NCBI GenBank assembly: GCA_903922075.1
Contig: CAIXSK010000062.1
Span: 1-47,212, forward strand
Direction of reading: 5' to 3'
Origin: an uncultured beta proteobacterium
GTDB taxonomy: Bacteria > Pseudomonadota > Gammaproteobacteria > Burkholderiales > Rhodocyclaceae
DNA: 47,212 nucleotides
In this document: in pieces, positions 34,127 through 44,290 of the stretch
Position numbering within the stretch: position 1 is the stretch's first letter
How the letters are laid out: each line of letters opens with the position of its first letter
Translations under genes and position numbers: made by a program
Notes under the pieces: generated by a model
Databases searched by the model: none
What the model saw: the letters and a program-made list of their open reading frames with translations, nothing else
Told to the model about the DNA's origin: nothing

Positions 34127-35472
34127 GGCTCGATGTTCAGGTCAGCGGCAAGACCGTCGCCCGGCTCTGGCGGGAGCGCGACGAGTACGTCCTGAAATAT
34201 CTGCCTGACACCGATCCGGCCGATTTCGTCAGCCTGACCATGCCGGTGCGTGATGAACCTTGGCGCTGGCCGCGTGACCTGCACCCGTTCTTTCGCCAAA
34301 ATCTGCCCGAAGGCTATCTGCTGAACATCATCCGCGAGGAGTTCGGGCCACTGATCGATGGCACGGATTTGTCCCTGCTGGCAGTTGTTGGTGGCACCGG
34401 CATCGGCCGTGTCACGGTCACGCCCGAGGGGGGCAAGCCCGGCGGGGAGATTGAGCCACTGCAGATCGAGAGCCTGCTGACGGCTGAGAACACCGCCGAG
34501 CATTTCGCATTGCTGGTCCGCCGCTATGCCCGCTCGTCGATTTCGGGCGTGGTGCCCAAGTTCATCGCGCCAGAAGAAACGCCCGACGAGGTGCTGGGAG
34601 CACTGGGCAAGCCCACGCTGCGCACCAGTCGCCACATCGTCAAAGGCTCGGACGACAGCACGCCCTACCTCGGCTTCAACGAGTTCTACAGCATGCGCGT
34701 GCTGGAGCGCCTGAATGTCGTACCGGTGGCCCGCACCCGCATGTCCGATGATGGCCGGGTGCTGGTGGTCGAACGCTTCGACGTGGACGAGCATGGCACG
34801 CCGACGCACGGACTCGAAGATGCCTGCGGGCTGCTTGGCCTGCCGCCTCACGAAAAATACGCGACCACCACAGAGAAAGTGCTGAACGCCACGCGTGCCT
34901 ACCTGCCGTCCGCACAGGTACGTGTCCAGTTGGAGCAATTTGGCTGGCAGGTTCTGGCCAACTATGTGGTGCGCAACGCGGACTGCCACGCCAAAAACAT
35001 CGCATTGTCCTACACCCGGCTTGGCGACGTAGCCTTTACGCCGGTCTATGACATCGTGACGACCCAGGCTTACCCACGCTACGCGAGCAACCCGCCGGGG
35101 CTGTCCATCGACGGCCGGCAGACCTGGGCGGCGGGCAAGGCGCTGCAGCGCTTCTTCAATGCGCGGCTCGGCATTGCGCCGCGACACTATGCTGAGATGG
35201 TCGAGCGTTTGTGCGAATCGGCAGTTGAGGTCGGCGAAGAAGTGATCGAAGCGGCCAGGAATGAGCCGCGCTGGCATCCGCTTGCCAAGCAGATGGTGCA
35301 TGCGTGGAATGAAGGCATGTCATCGCTGCGCGACCCGAAGAAGTCCGTAGCGCTCAGAGGCCTGGATGCCGCGATTACTGCGGCTGGCTTCTCCGAGCCC
35401 GAACCGCCCGAGCCGCCCCGCGTGACGACGGGCCGTTCCGAACTGCTGGCGTCGTCACGGCGGAAGCGCTGA
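34123..35472 (+). CDS. hipA: HipA-family Ser/Thr kinase toxin
   Basis: 449 aa; 'LPEGYLLNIIREEFG', 'SSISGVVPKFIAPEE', 'NYVVRNADCHAKNIAL', 'FTPVYDIVTTQAYP'. Confidence 0.9.
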   Translation: MRLDVQVSGKTVARLWRERDEYVLKYLPDTDPADFVSLTMPVRDEPWRWPRDLHPFFRQNLPEGYLLNIIREEFGPLIDGTDLSLLAVVGGTGIGRVTVTPEGGKPGGEIEPLQIESLLTAENTAEHFALLVRRYARSSISGVVPKFIAPEETPDEVLGALGKPTLRTSRHIVKGSDDSTPYLGFNEFYSMRVLERLNVVPVARTRMSDDGRVLVVERFDVDEHGTPTHGLEDACGLLGLPPHEKYATTTEKVLNATRAYLPSAQVRVQLEQFGWQVLANYVVRNADCHAKNIALSYTRLGDVAFTPVYDIVTTQAYPRYASNPPGLSIDGRQTWAAGKALQRFFNARLGIAPRHYAEMVERLCESAVEVGEEVIEAARNEPRWHPLAKQMVHAWNEGMSSLRDPKKSVALRGLDAAITAAGFSEPEPPEPPRVTTGRSELLASSRRKR

Positions 35473-35514
35473 TGTTTCGGAAACCCCGGTTGCCCCGATC
35501 CGAATCCCTTGCAC

Positions 35515-36150
35515 TCAGCCTAGCAGTTTTCGCTGGCTCAGATACTTCTCAAGAATTTCCAGCCGTGCCACCGGGTCGTCCAGTTCGAGCAGCTTTTGCT
35601 TGGCCAGGTTCTGGATCGGCAGGACTTCGGTGATTCGGTAGCCGACCCATTCGGCTTCGTCGTAGCGGTGCGGTTCGGGCATGCGTTCGCTGCCGAGGTC
35701 GCTGACGATGCGGCGGAGCAGGGGCAACAGGCGTTCGCGTTCGGGGGGCAGGGGCGTCGGGCCGGTTTCGGCCAGCAGTTCGACGGTGCCTTCGAGCAGG
35801 TTGCCGGGGCCGACGGTGCTGTCGATGATGCGGAAGCGGCGGCCGCCTTGGGCGGTGACCATCAGGATGCCGAGCTGTTCCATCTCCCAGCTGGCGATGC
35901 TGGCCAGGGTGCCGACCAGGTGCGGCACGGCGCTGCCGCCGACTTCGCTGCCTTTTTCGATCAGGCAGATGCCGAACGGCGTGTTGTCCTTCAGGCAGGC
36001 GGCGGCCATGTCAAGGTAGCGCTGCTCGAATATCTTCAGCGGCAGCAGGCTGCCGGGAAAAAGCACGGTGTTGAGCGGGAAGAGCGGGACGCGCAGCGTC
36101 TCGACGGTGGTGCCGGTCGGTGAGCGGACAAAATCGAACCAGCCCATCAT
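35515..36150 (-). CDS. LON substrate-binding (N-terminal) domain protein
   Basis: 'LRVPLFPLNTVLFPGSLLPLKIFEQRYLDM'. Confidence 0.9.
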   Translation of the reverse strand: MMGWFDFVRSPTGTTVETLRVPLFPLNTVLFPGSLLPLKIFEQRYLDMAAACLKDNTPFGICLIEKGSEVGGSAVPHLVGTLASIASWEMEQLGILMVTAQGGRRFRIIDSTVGPGNLLEGTVELLAETGPTPLPPERERLLPLLRRIVSDLGSERMPEPHRYDEAEWVGYRITEVLPIQNLAKQKLLELDDPVARLEILEKYLSQRKLLG

Positions 36151-36767
36151 TCGCCCCAGCGTTGGATCAGCGTGTGCGGCACGGCGAGCTGGTCGAGGAT
36201 GCGGGCGACGACGAAATCGACGATGTCACCGACGCTTTGCGGGTGGTGGTAGAAGCCGGGGCTGGGCGGCAGGATGACGGCGCCGGCCCGCGACAGGCGC
36301 AGCATGTTCTCCAGGTGGATGGCCGAGAACGGCGTTTCACGCGGGATCAGCACCAGTTTGCGGCCTTCCTTGAGGACGACGTCGGCGGCGCGTTCGATCA
36401 GCTTGTCGGCCAGGCCCTGGGCGATGGCGGCCAGGGTGCCCATCGAGCAGGGGCAGACGACCATGGCGTCGGGCGGGTTGGAGCCGGAGGCGACCGGAGC
36501 GAACCATTCCTCGCGGCCGAAAACGGCCAGTTTTTCCGGGGCGGCCGTAGGAAAACGGGCGAGCAGGGCGGCTTTGACTTCGGCCGGGCGCGACGACAGT
36601 TCGACATCCATTTCCTGCTTGGCGACGATCTGCGCGGCTTGCGAGTAGAGCAACTGGACGTTGCAGCCGGCGGCGAGCAGGCATTCGAGCAGGCGCAGGC
36701 CGTAGGGCATGCCGGAGGCGCCGGTCAGCGCGAGGCAGATGGTCTTGGGTGAGGAAATTTCAGGCAC
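36147..36767 (-). CDS. ubiX: UbiX flavin prenyltransferase
   Basis: 'ICLALTGASGMPYGLRLLECLLAAG', 'VVCPCSMGTLAAIAQGLADKLIERAADVVLKEGRKLVLIPRETPFSAIHLENML'. Confidence 0.95.
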   Translation of the reverse strand: MPEISSPKTICLALTGASGMPYGLRLLECLLAAGCNVQLLYSQAAQIVAKQEMDVELSSRPAEVKAALLARFPTAAPEKLAVFGREEWFAPVASGSNPPDAMVVCPCSMGTLAAIAQGLADKLIERAADVVLKEGRKLVLIPRETPFSAIHLENMLRLSRAGAVILPPSPGFYHHPQSVGDIVDFVVARILDQLAVPHTLIQRWGE

Positions 36768-37323
36768 GGGGGGCTTCCGAAAGCGCGGGTTCAGTCATCA
36801 GTTTAGCTGCGATCAGGCCATTGATGGTGCCGAATACCAGCGCCGCGCCGGCAAAGACCGGGGTGAGCAGGAAGACGCCGTCGTGCGGGATCAGCCAGGC
36901 GCGGGCGAGCAGCAGCTGACCGCCGATATGGGCGAAGGCGGCGAGGATGGACAGGCTGACCGGGCCGAACCAGCGTTTGGGCAGATGGCGGGCGAGACCG
37001 AGCGTGAGCAGGCTGAGCGTGGTGCCGGTCAGCGACAGGAAGAAGCCGGGGGCGAGGAAGAAGCCGAGCAGCAGGCTGCCGGCCAGCACGCGCAGGGCGC
37101 TGACCCAGACCGCGGTGCCCCAGCCGTAGCGGGCCAGCACAACGAGGGTGACGATGTTGGCCAGGCCCGGCTTGACGCCGGGCAGCGGCGAGGGGATCGC
37201 CGCGTCGACCAGCGACAGGCCGACCGCTGCGGTGGCCAGCCAGGCGACACGGCGGTCTTCGGCGGTGACGGCGAGTTGGGTCACCCCGGCGCCGGAGCCG
37301 TGCTCAGTAACTGATCGAGTCAT
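36760..37323 (-). CDS. Gx transporter family / heptaprenyl diphosphate synthase component I-like membrane protein
   Basis: 'LSLVDAAIPSPLPGVKPGLANIVTLVVLARYGW'; start uncertain. Confidence 0.8.
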   Translation of the reverse strand: MTRSVTEHGSGAGVTQLAVTAEDRRVAWLATAAVGLSLVDAAIPSPLPGVKPGLANIVTLVVLARYGWGTAVWVSALRVLAGSLLLGFFLAPGFFLSLTGTTLSLLTLGLARHLPKRWFGPVSLSILAAFAHIGGQLLLARAWLIPHDGVFLLTPVFAGAALVFGTINGLIAAKLMTEPALSEAPRA

Positions 37324-37681
37324 AGACCCTGGTCCGTCCGGCAATCTGGACGCTGACGCGGTTGGGGGCGCAGATGGCGATTTCGCCGGGGCGGATCAGC
37401 CAGCCCTGCTTGACGCAATATTGGCGTGGGCTGGGGTCGGCGACGACGCGGGCGCGGCCGGGTTCGACGGCGATCAGCGTGGTGCCGAGCGGGCCGGCGA
37501 CCGCGTACTGCTTGCGCGCCTTGAGGTCGACCTCGGCAAAGACGCGGCCTTCCTGGCGGATGATGGCGCGGTCGGCCAGGCCGCCTTGCCAGAAAAGCGG
37601 GAAGCTGGCGCCGACCAGCGCCGCGCTGGTCAGCATGACCAGCCAGTCGCCGGGGCGGATCAGGGGCAGCCAGGATTTCAT
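37304..37681 (-). CDS. NusG domain II-containing protein
   Basis: 125 aa; 'VEPGRARVVADPSPRQYCVKQGWLIRPGEIAICAPNRVSVQI'. Confidence 0.82.
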   Translation of the reverse strand: MKSWLPLIRPGDWLVMLTSAALVGASFPLFWQGGLADRAIIRQEGRVFAEVDLKARKQYAVAGPLGTTLIAVEPGRARVVADPSPRQYCVKQGWLIRPGEIAICAPNRVSVQIAGRTRVYDSISY

Positions 37682-37790
37682 CGGCTGGCAACGCCCAGCC
37701 GGGCGATTTCAATTTTGGCCATTTTTTCCGGCTGACCGTAGCATTCTGGGGTCAGGGCAGCCTGACCCCGACGCAGGCGCCGCATCATCG

Positions 37791-38642
37791 TCAGTTGCAG
37801 GCCAGCGTACGGTGGCGGACGAGGACGCGCACCCGGTCGCCGAAGGCGCGGGCCAGCCATTCGGCCATGTAAACCGAGCGGTGCTGGCCGCCGGTGCAGC
37901 CGATGGCGACCGTCAGGTAGTTGCGGTTGTCGCGGATGTAGCTGGGCAGCCAGGTGGCGACGAAGCGGTGGATATCGTCGCGCATCAAGGCGACCTCGCC
38001 GGCTGCTTCGAGAAAGTCGATGACCGGTTGGTCCTTGCCGGTCAGCGGGCGCAGGTCCGGGTCGTAAAACGGGTTGGGCAGGCAGCGGACGTCGAAGACG
38101 AGGTCGGCATCGAGTGGAATGCCATGCTTGAAGCCGAAGGACTCAAACATCAGCGTCAGGCCGCGGCCGGGCTCGACTTCGATGAACTGGCGGACCCATT
38201 CGCGCAGGCCGCTGGCCTTCATGCCGCTGGTGTCGATGCGGTGGCCGAGGGCGGCGATCGGTTCGAGCATGGTCCGTTCGGCGCGGATGGCTTCGTCCAG
38301 CGTCTGGTCGGCCGTCGCCAGTGGATGGCGGCGGCGCGATTCGGAATAGCGCTTGAGCAGCGTTTCCTCGTGTGAAAAGAGAAACAGGAAGGTGACGTCG
38401 ATGCCGACTGCCTTGAGCTTCTCGATCTTGGACGGCAGCAGGTCGATGCCGTGCCCGGAGCGGGCGTCGATGGCGACGGCGACCTTGCTCACGTTCTCGT
38501 CGCGGAGCATCCGGGCGAGCACGGTCAGCATGACGACCGGCAGGTTGTCCACGCAGTAATATCCGGAGTCTTCCAGGAGGTTCAGGGCGACGGATTTGCC
38601 GGAGCCGGAAAGACCGCTGATGAGAACGAGTTTCATGGGCAT
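37791..38642 (-). CDS. rapZ: RNase adapter protein RapZ
   Basis: 'LVLISGLSGSGKSVALNLLEDSGYYCVDNLPVVML', 'FESFGFKHGIPLDADLVFDVRCLPNPFYDPDLRPLTGKD', 'AIGCTGGQHRSVYMAEWLA'. Confidence 0.95.
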   Translation of the reverse strand: MPMKLVLISGLSGSGKSVALNLLEDSGYYCVDNLPVVMLTVLARMLRDENVSKVAVAIDARSGHGIDLLPSKIEKLKAVGIDVTFLFLFSHEETLLKRYSESRRRHPLATADQTLDEAIRAERTMLEPIAALGHRIDTSGMKASGLREWVRQFIEVEPGRGLTLMFESFGFKHGIPLDADLVFDVRCLPNPFYDPDLRPLTGKDQPVIDFLEAAGEVALMRDDIHRFVATWLPSYIRDNRNYLTVAIGCTGGQHRSVYMAEWLARAFGDRVRVLVRHRTLACN

Positions 38643-38706
38643 GCAGCATAATCAAGGCTACGCCCGGTATCAACAGCGGCATAATATAAATAAACAGGAG
38701 ACCCCC

Positions 38707-39879
38707 ATGCCCGCCCCGATTCCCCTGCTCGAATTGCCTTTCGTGGCCGAACTGACTGCGCTGCGCCGCGACATCCATGCCCATCCGGAACTGGCCTTCA
38801 ACGAGAACCGGACGGCCGACATCGTCGCCCGCGAACTGCAGCGCTACGGGCTGGAAGTCCATCGCGGCCTGGCCAAGACCGGCGTTGTCGGCGTGTTGCG
38901 TGCCGGAACCTCGCAAAAGATGGTCGGCCTGCGCGCCGACATGGACGCCCTGCCGCTCTGCGAACTGAACGAATTTCCGCATCACTCGAAGCACGCCGGC
39001 AAGATGCACGCCTGCGGCCACGACGGCCATACCGCGATGCTGCTCGGTGCTGCCCGCTACCTGGCCGAGCAGCCGGATTTCGATGGCATTGCCGTGTTCA
39101 TCTTCCAGCCAGCCGAGGAATCCGAAGGCGGCGCGGCGGTGATGATCGAGGACGGTCTGTTCGAAAAATTCCCGGTCGAAGCGGTGTTCGGCCTGCACAA
39201 CTGGCCGGGCATCCCGGTCGGTGAAATGGCGGTGATGCCGGGGCCGGTGATGGCCGGCACCTGCGCCTTCGAGATCACCGTGCGCGGTCACGGCTGCCAC
39301 GCCGCGATGCCGCACCAGGGCGTCGACTCCATCGTCGCCGGGGCGCAACTGGTCCAGGCGCTGCAGACCGTCGTATCGCGCACGCTGCACCCGGGCGAGT
39401 CGGCGGTGGTCAGCGTCACCCAGTTTCATGGCGGCGAGGCGTGGAACATCATTCCAGAAGAAGTCGTGCTGCGCGGCACCATCCGCAGCTTCAAGCCCGA
39501 GGTGCAGGAGACTGTCGAGCGCGCCATAGAGCGCCTGTGCGGCGGGGTCGCGGCGGCCAACGGGGCGCAGATCGGGGTCAGGTTCGACCACCGCTATCCG
39601 CCGACCGTCAACAGCGTTGCCGAGGCAAGGTTCTGCCAGGACGTCGCAACGCAAGTCTTTGGCGGCGAGCGAGTGCTTACTGACATTCTGCCGTCGATGG
39701 GCGCCGAGGACTTCGCCTACATGCTCAAGGAAAAGCCGGGCTGCTATGTCTGGCTCGGCAACGGCCCGGGTACCGGCGGCTGCACGCTGCACAACCCGCA
39801 CTACGATTTCAACGACGAGTTGCTGACCCTGGGTGCCAGCTACTGGGTGCAGCTGGTCCGCCGCTGGCTGCCGGCCTGA
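38707..39879 (+). CDS. M20-family amidohydrolase/peptidase
   Basis: 'LRRDIHAHPELAFNENRTADIVA', 'MHACGHDGHTAMLLGAARYLAE', 'PSMGAEDFAYMLKEKPGCYVWLGNG'. Confidence 0.93.
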   Translation: MPAPIPLLELPFVAELTALRRDIHAHPELAFNENRTADIVARELQRYGLEVHRGLAKTGVVGVLRAGTSQKMVGLRADMDALPLCELNEFPHHSKHAGKMHACGHDGHTAMLLGAARYLAEQPDFDGIAVFIFQPAEESEGGAAVMIEDGLFEKFPVEAVFGLHNWPGIPVGEMAVMPGPVMAGTCAFEITVRGHGCHAAMPHQGVDSIVAGAQLVQALQTVVSRTLHPGESAVVSVTQFHGGEAWNIIPEEVVLRGTIRSFKPEVQETVERAIERLCGGVAAANGAQIGVRFDHRYPPTVNSVAEARFCQDVATQVFGGERVLTDILPSMGAEDFAYMLKEKPGCYVWLGNGPGTGGCTLHNPHYDFNDELLTLGASYWVQLVRRWLPA

Positions 39880-40794
39880 TCAGCCGGCGAGGAGCATCCC
39901 GTCTTCCAGGCGCAGGGCGCCGACCAGTAGCAGTTCGCGTTCGACGCCGGCAATCAGCCGCTCAGCGGACAGGCTGAGAAAACGCGTGTTGACGTCGACG
40001 GCAAAGGGCAGGCCGAGGACGAAGGCCGGAAATTCGGCCCGGGCGATGCGGCGTCTTTCCAGCATCGCGAACGAAACGATGACCTTGATCGCATGCCAGG
40101 CCAGTTGCTCGATGCTGTCGCGGAAATGCCCGAGGCGCCGGAAGGCGCGCTCGAAAGCCGCATCGACGTTGCCGAACGGCCGGCCGTGGCCGGGGATCAC
40201 AGTGTCGATGGCCAGCCGGGAGAGCATCTCCAGCGTCGCCGCCGTGTGCGCCAGGCCGTCGGCTTCGCCGAGCAGTTCCGGGAAGATGACGCCGAAGCCG
40301 TTTTCCCAGAAGGCGTCGCCGGAAATCAGGATGCGTTCGTCCGGGCTGTAGTAGGCCAGCGCCTCCATGTCGTGCCCGGGCACGGCCAGCGCCTGCCAGA
40401 CCAGGCCGCCCATGTTGATCTCACTGCCGGCGGCAATCAGTCCGTCATGCTGAAAACGGGCACCCTGCTGGCCAAGCGGCGAAAGCAGCAGGGCGTCCTC
40501 GTCCCACTCGGCAATAGCGGCGTGCAGCCCGGTCGGTACGTCGATCCGGCATCCGAAAGCGGCCTTCAGGGCGGCATTGCCACCAATGTGGTCGGAGTGC
40601 GAGTGAGTATTCACTAGTCGCGCCAGGCTTTTGCCGTTGAGGGCATGGCGGACCAATTCGACGGTCTGTTCGGCGTGGGTGACGTAGCCGCTATCGACCA
40701 GCGTCGCCTGATTTCCGTCGAAGCACAGGACATTGTTGGCCGACAGCCAGCCGCGCTCCAGGACATGCAGCGAGGCCGGCAGCCGGGCGGTCAT
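39880..40794 (-). CDS. MBL-fold metallo-hydrolase
   Basis: 'VNTHSHSDHIGGNAALKAAFG', 'ISGDAFWENGFG', 'VIPGHGRPF'; start at 40794. Confidence 0.9.
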   Translation of the reverse strand: MTARLPASLHVLERGWLSANNVLCFDGNQATLVDSGYVTHAEQTVELVRHALNGKSLARLVNTHSHSDHIGGNAALKAAFGCRIDVPTGLHAAIAEWDEDALLLSPLGQQGARFQHDGLIAAGSEINMGGLVWQALAVPGHDMEALAYYSPDERILISGDAFWENGFGVIFPELLGEADGLAHTAATLEMLSRLAIDTVIPGHGRPFGNVDAAFERAFRRLGHFRDSIEQLAWHAIKVIVSFAMLERRRIARAEFPAFVLGLPFAVDVNTRFLSLSAERLIAGVERELLLVGALRLEDGMLLAG

Positions 40795-40973
40795 TCCGGC
40801 GCGTCCGCGGCGGGCTTGCCGGATGCCGGCGTATCGACCTGCGGACTGACCGCTTCGGCGACGATGCCCGGCTCGCCGAGCGGCGGCCGGCCGCAGCCGA
40901 GGCAGTAGCCGGAATCGGGGTCGGCCATGCAGACGCCGACGCAGATATAGTTGTCTTCTTGCTGGGTTTCCAT
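40791..40973 (-). CDS. Short DUF1289-like Cys-rich protein
   Basis: 'YICVGVCMADPDSGYCLGCGRPP'; overlaps the MBL start. Confidence 0.7.
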   Translation of the reverse strand: METQQEDNYICVGVCMADPDSGYCLGCGRPPLGEPGIVAEAVSPQVDTPASGKPAADAPE

Positions 40974-40979
40974 GGTTTG

Positions 40980-41183
40980 TTACCGGTCGCAGTTGCCGCG
41001 CAGTTCGCCTTCCCACGGATCGTGGTCGTGGCGGCGCCGGGCGGCGGCGTTAATGATGGTGACGCGTTGGGCATCGTCGATCCGCGTCCACCGGGCAATT
41101 TCGTCGAGCGTGCGGAAGCAGCCGCGGCACAGGCCACTGGCGGAATCCATCTGGCAGACGTTGATGCAGGGCGAGGCGATCAT
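40980..41183 (-). CDS. DUF1289 domain protein
   Basis: 'SPCINVCQMDSASGLCRGCFRTLDEIARWTRIDDAQR'. Confidence 0.85.
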   Translation of the reverse strand: MIASPCINVCQMDSASGLCRGCFRTLDEIARWTRIDDAQRVTIINAAARRRHDHDPWEGELRGNCDR

Positions 41184-42185
41184 TTAGATGAGCATGAAGC
41201 GGTGTTGTTGGTCGCGGACCATGTCGACGGCCTCGATGGCTTCGTCGCGGCTGATCCGGGCCAGCATGGCGAGGTGTAGACGTCGGTCGCGGGCGGTCAG
41301 TTCGGGGAAATTCAGCGTGTGGGCGTTGTATTCGTCGGCTTCGTCGCGGACGACGCCGAGCCGGTCGACGGTGATGCTGACCGGCGTCAGGTGCAGCGCC
41401 GGCTCCGGTGCCTGCAGATAGTCGGCCAGCGCGGCGAGCAACTGCTCCGGCAGCAGCGATTCGGCGGTGCGCCGCAGTTGGGCGTCGAGTTCGGCCAGGT
41501 GGCGGGTGCCGACCGCATATTCGCGCCCGCCCGAGCTGCCACGCAGCACCGTCAGGTGGGCGCGCTCGGCCGAGACGTCGGCGCGCAGGCCTTCGCGTTC
41601 GTGGCGCAGCGCCTCGACGTGGGCATGGAAGGTGTGGAGCAGGCTTTCCAGCGCCTTGCAGCGCAGGCCGTGCAGTGTCGCGTCGAGCTGGCAGCTGGGT
41701 TCGATCAGCGTTTGCCCGGAAAAATAGAGCACCAGCTGCGGCACGTCGTTGCGGATCACCTCCCCCTGCTGAGCCATGCCGAGCTGCTTCTTCTGCTGGC
41801 GGCGGGCGGCGAACATTGCGTAAAAATGGTCGCTGTCCCAGCTGCAGGGTTCGGCCAGATAGTCGCGGACGGCCTGGCTACGGCCGAGCATCTGGACGAT
41901 GTCGTCGGCCGTGGCGAAAAGCGCATGGACCAGCGGGTCGCTGGCGAAGGCCTGGCGGTTGATGTCGACCGGGCCGGGCAGGGCGGCGACCAGGCCGGCG
42001 CAATAGCCGAGGGCGTGCTGCAGCGGTCCGCTCAACTGTCTTTCGAAGCCGGGCGCTAGTCTGAGCAGCGGGTCGACCAGTTCGGCCACCCGGCCCAGCG
42101 CCTGGCGCACGGCCGGGTCGGGCGGTGGCGCCGGCTTCAGGAAATCGCTAACGGCGGAAAGCAGGCTCACGGCGTTTTGGCGCAC
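41184..42185 (-). CDS. Conserved hypothetical protein
   Basis: 333 aa intact ORF collinear with neighbours; no confident family. Confidence 0.7.
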   Translation of the reverse strand: MRQNAVSLLSAVSDFLKPAPPPDPAVRQALGRVAELVDPLLRLAPGFERQLSGPLQHALGYCAGLVAALPGPVDINRQAFASDPLVHALFATADDIVQMLGRSQAVRDYLAEPCSWDSDHFYAMFAARRQQKKQLGMAQQGEVIRNDVPQLVLYFSGQTLIEPSCQLDATLHGLRCKALESLLHTFHAHVEALRHEREGLRADVSAERAHLTVLRGSSGGREYAVGTRHLAELDAQLRRTAESLLPEQLLAALADYLQAPEPALHLTPVSITVDRLGVVRDEADEYNAHTLNFPELTARDRRLHLAMLARISRDEAIEAVDMVRDQQHRFMLI

Positions 42186-43072
42186 AGTGCCCGGCCGGCC
42201 CGGGCGCCGTTCGGGCGGTTGAGGGCGCTGGAAATCCAGTCGCCGACCGCGGCCAGTTTGGCCAGGTCAACACCGGTTTCAATGCCCAGGCCGTCGAGCA
42301 GGTAGACCACGTCCTCGGTCGCCACGTTGCCGGAGGCGCCTTTGGCGTAGGGGCAGCCGCCCAGCCCGGCGACCGAGCTGTCGAAGGTGGCCAGGCCCAG
42401 CTGCAGCGAGGCGTGGATGTTGGCGATGGCCATGCCGTAGGTGTCGTGATAGTGGCCGGCCAGCTTGCCGACCGGGATCGCGGCGGCGCAGGCGTCGAGC
42501 AGGCGGGAGATGCTGGCCGGGGTGCCGACGCCGATGGTGTCGCCGAGCGAGACTTCGTAGCAACCCATGGCGTACAGCGTTTTGGCGACGGCGGCGGCCT
42601 GGTGCGGCGCCACCGCGCCCTCGTAGGGGCAACCGACGACGCAGGAAACGTAGCCGCGGACCGGGATTTCCAGCGCGCTGGCGGCGGAAAGGATGGGTTC
42701 GAAGCGCTTCAGGCTCTCGGCAATCGAGCAATTGATGTTTTTGCGCGAAAAAGTCTCGGAAGCGGCGGCAAAAATGGCGACTTCGGTCGCGCCAGCCTCG
42801 ATGGCGGCGTCGAAACCCTGCAAATTGGGGGTCAGGGCGGCATAAGTCGCGCCGTTTTGTCGCCGGACGCCGCGCAGCACGGCGGCGTTGTCGGCCATCT
42901 GCGGCACCCACTTGGCCGAAACGAAGGCGGTCGCCTCGATGGCGCGCAGGCCGGCGTCGGTCAGGCGCTCGATCAGCTCGATCTTGGTCGCCGTCGGCAC
43001 GACTTCCGGCTCGTTCTGCAGGCCGTCGCGCGGGCCGACTTCGACGATCCTGACGCGTTTGGGCAGGCTCAT
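42167..43072 (-). CDS. Hydroxymethylglutaryl-CoA lyase
   Basis: '[31 protein letters not shown]', '[35 protein letters not shown]'. Confidence 0.94.
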   Translation of the reverse strand: MSLPKRVRIVEVGPRDGLQNEPEVVPTATKIELIERLTDAGLRAIEATAFVSAKWVPQMADNAAVLRGVRRQNGATYAALTPNLQGFDAAIEAGATEVAIFAAASETFSRKNINCSIAESLKRFEPILSAASALEIPVRGYVSCVVGCPYEGAVAPHQAAAVAKTLYAMGCYEVSLGDTIGVGTPASISRLLDACAAAIPVGKLAGHYHDTYGMAIANIHASLQLGLATFDSSVAGLGGCPYAKGASGNVATEDVVYLLDGLGIETGVDLAKLAAVGDWISSALNRPNGARAGRALCAKTP

Positions 43073-43668
43073 AGCTGGCGTTCCTCCTGCAGCCACTTGC
43101 TGACCGGCTCGGCGCGGTAGGCCGCCATCGCGTCGAGCAGGCGGCCGATATCGGTCTCGGCCAGCGCCATCGCGCGGTTTTGTTGGCGCAGGAAGCCTTC
43201 GCGCACGGCGTGGTCGAACAAGGCAAGCAGCGGATCGTAGAAGCCATTGACGTTGAGCAGGCCGATCGGCTTGGCGTGGAAGCCGAGCTGGCCCCAGGTC
43301 AGGATTTCGCAGAATTCCTCGAAAGTGCCGAAACCGCCGGGCAGGGCGATGAAGCCATCGGCCAGCTCGGCCATCCGGGCCTTGCGGGTGTGCATCGAAT
43401 CGACCACTTCCAGCCGGGTCAGCGTCCGGTGGTCGACGTGGCGGCCGGCCACTTCCTTGCCGACCAGGGCCTCGGGGATGACGCCGATGACCGTGCCGCC
43501 AGCGGCCAGGCAGGCATCGGCGACGGCGCCCATCAGCCCGACGTTGCCGCCGCCGTAAACCAGTTCGATGCCGCGTTCGGCCAGCAGCCGGCCGAGTTGT
43601 TCGGCCGCGGCGCGGTAGCGCGGGTCGTGGCCGGCGTTGGAACCGCAGAAGACGCAGAGTCGGCGCAT
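43069..43668 (-). CDS. LOG family (TIGR00730-type) cytokinin riboside monophosphate phosphoribohydrolase
   Basis: '[14 protein letters not shown]', '[16 protein letters not shown]', '[38 protein letters not shown]'. Confidence 0.94.
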   Translation of the reverse strand: MRRLCVFCGSNAGHDPRYRAAAEQLGRLLAERGIELVYGGGNVGLMGAVADACLAAGGTVIGVIPEALVGKEVAGRHVDHRTLTRLEVVDSMHTRKARMAELADGFIALPGGFGTFEEFCEILTWGQLGFHAKPIGLLNVNGFYDPLLALFDHAVREGFLRQQNRAMALAETDIGRLLDAMAAYRAEPVSKWLQEERQL

Positions 43669-43670
43669 GC

Positions 43671-44276
43671 TCAGAAGCCTCCGGTCGCCAGCCAGTGTTC
43701 GATCTGCGGCAGGCGGTCGGCGCCGAAGAAGATTTCGCCGTCGATGATCACGGTCGGCGAGCCGAAAACGCCGCGGGCCATGGCCTGGTCGACTTCGTCC
43801 TTGAGGCGGGCCTTGATCTCGGGCGCCTGCACCGCCGCTTCGAGAATGCTACGGTCGATGCCATTTTTTGCCGAAATTTCAAAAATCGTTGCCGGGTCGG
43901 AAATGTCGCGGTCGTCGACGAACAGCGCGCGGTAAACGGCGTGGGCGAATTGCCGGGCCAGCGCGCAGTCCTGGCCGTGCAGCCAGTAATAGGCGCGGGC
44001 GGCGATCTGCGTCGGCAGCGGAAAATGGCTGGGCGCCTTGAACGGCACGCCGAGAAAACGGGCCGAACGGGCGAAGTCGCGCAGGTAGTAGGCGGCTTTC
44101 AGCGGTCCCTGCAGGGTCAGCGGGGCGCTGCCGGTGGTTTTGAAGATGGCGCCGAGCAGGATCGGGTGCCAGCGCACCTTGCGCTCGTATTGCGCCGCCA
44201 GGGCGTCGATCTTCTCGCTCATCAGGTAGCCGTAGGGGCTGGAGAAATCGAAGTAGAAATCGATCGGTTCGGCCAT
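43671..44276 (-). CDS. DsbA-family / 2-hydroxychromene-2-carboxylate isomerase-like protein
   Basis: '[23 protein letters not shown]', '[28 protein letters not shown]'. Confidence 0.9.
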   Translation of the reverse strand: MAEPIDFYFDFSSPYGYLMSEKIDALAAQYERKVRWHPILLGAIFKTTGSAPLTLQGPLKAAYYLRDFARSARFLGVPFKAPSHFPLPTQIAARAYYWLHGQDCALARQFAHAVYRALFVDDRDISDPATIFEISAKNGIDRSILEAAVQAPEIKARLKDEVDQAMARGVFGSPTVIIDGEIFFGADRLPQIEHWLATGGF

Positions 44277-44290
44277 CTCGGGTCTCCTCG

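Noticed and set aside
33863-35472. hipBA as cargo of the Tn7-like element
   Set aside because: It lies outside the right terminal repeat and TSD.
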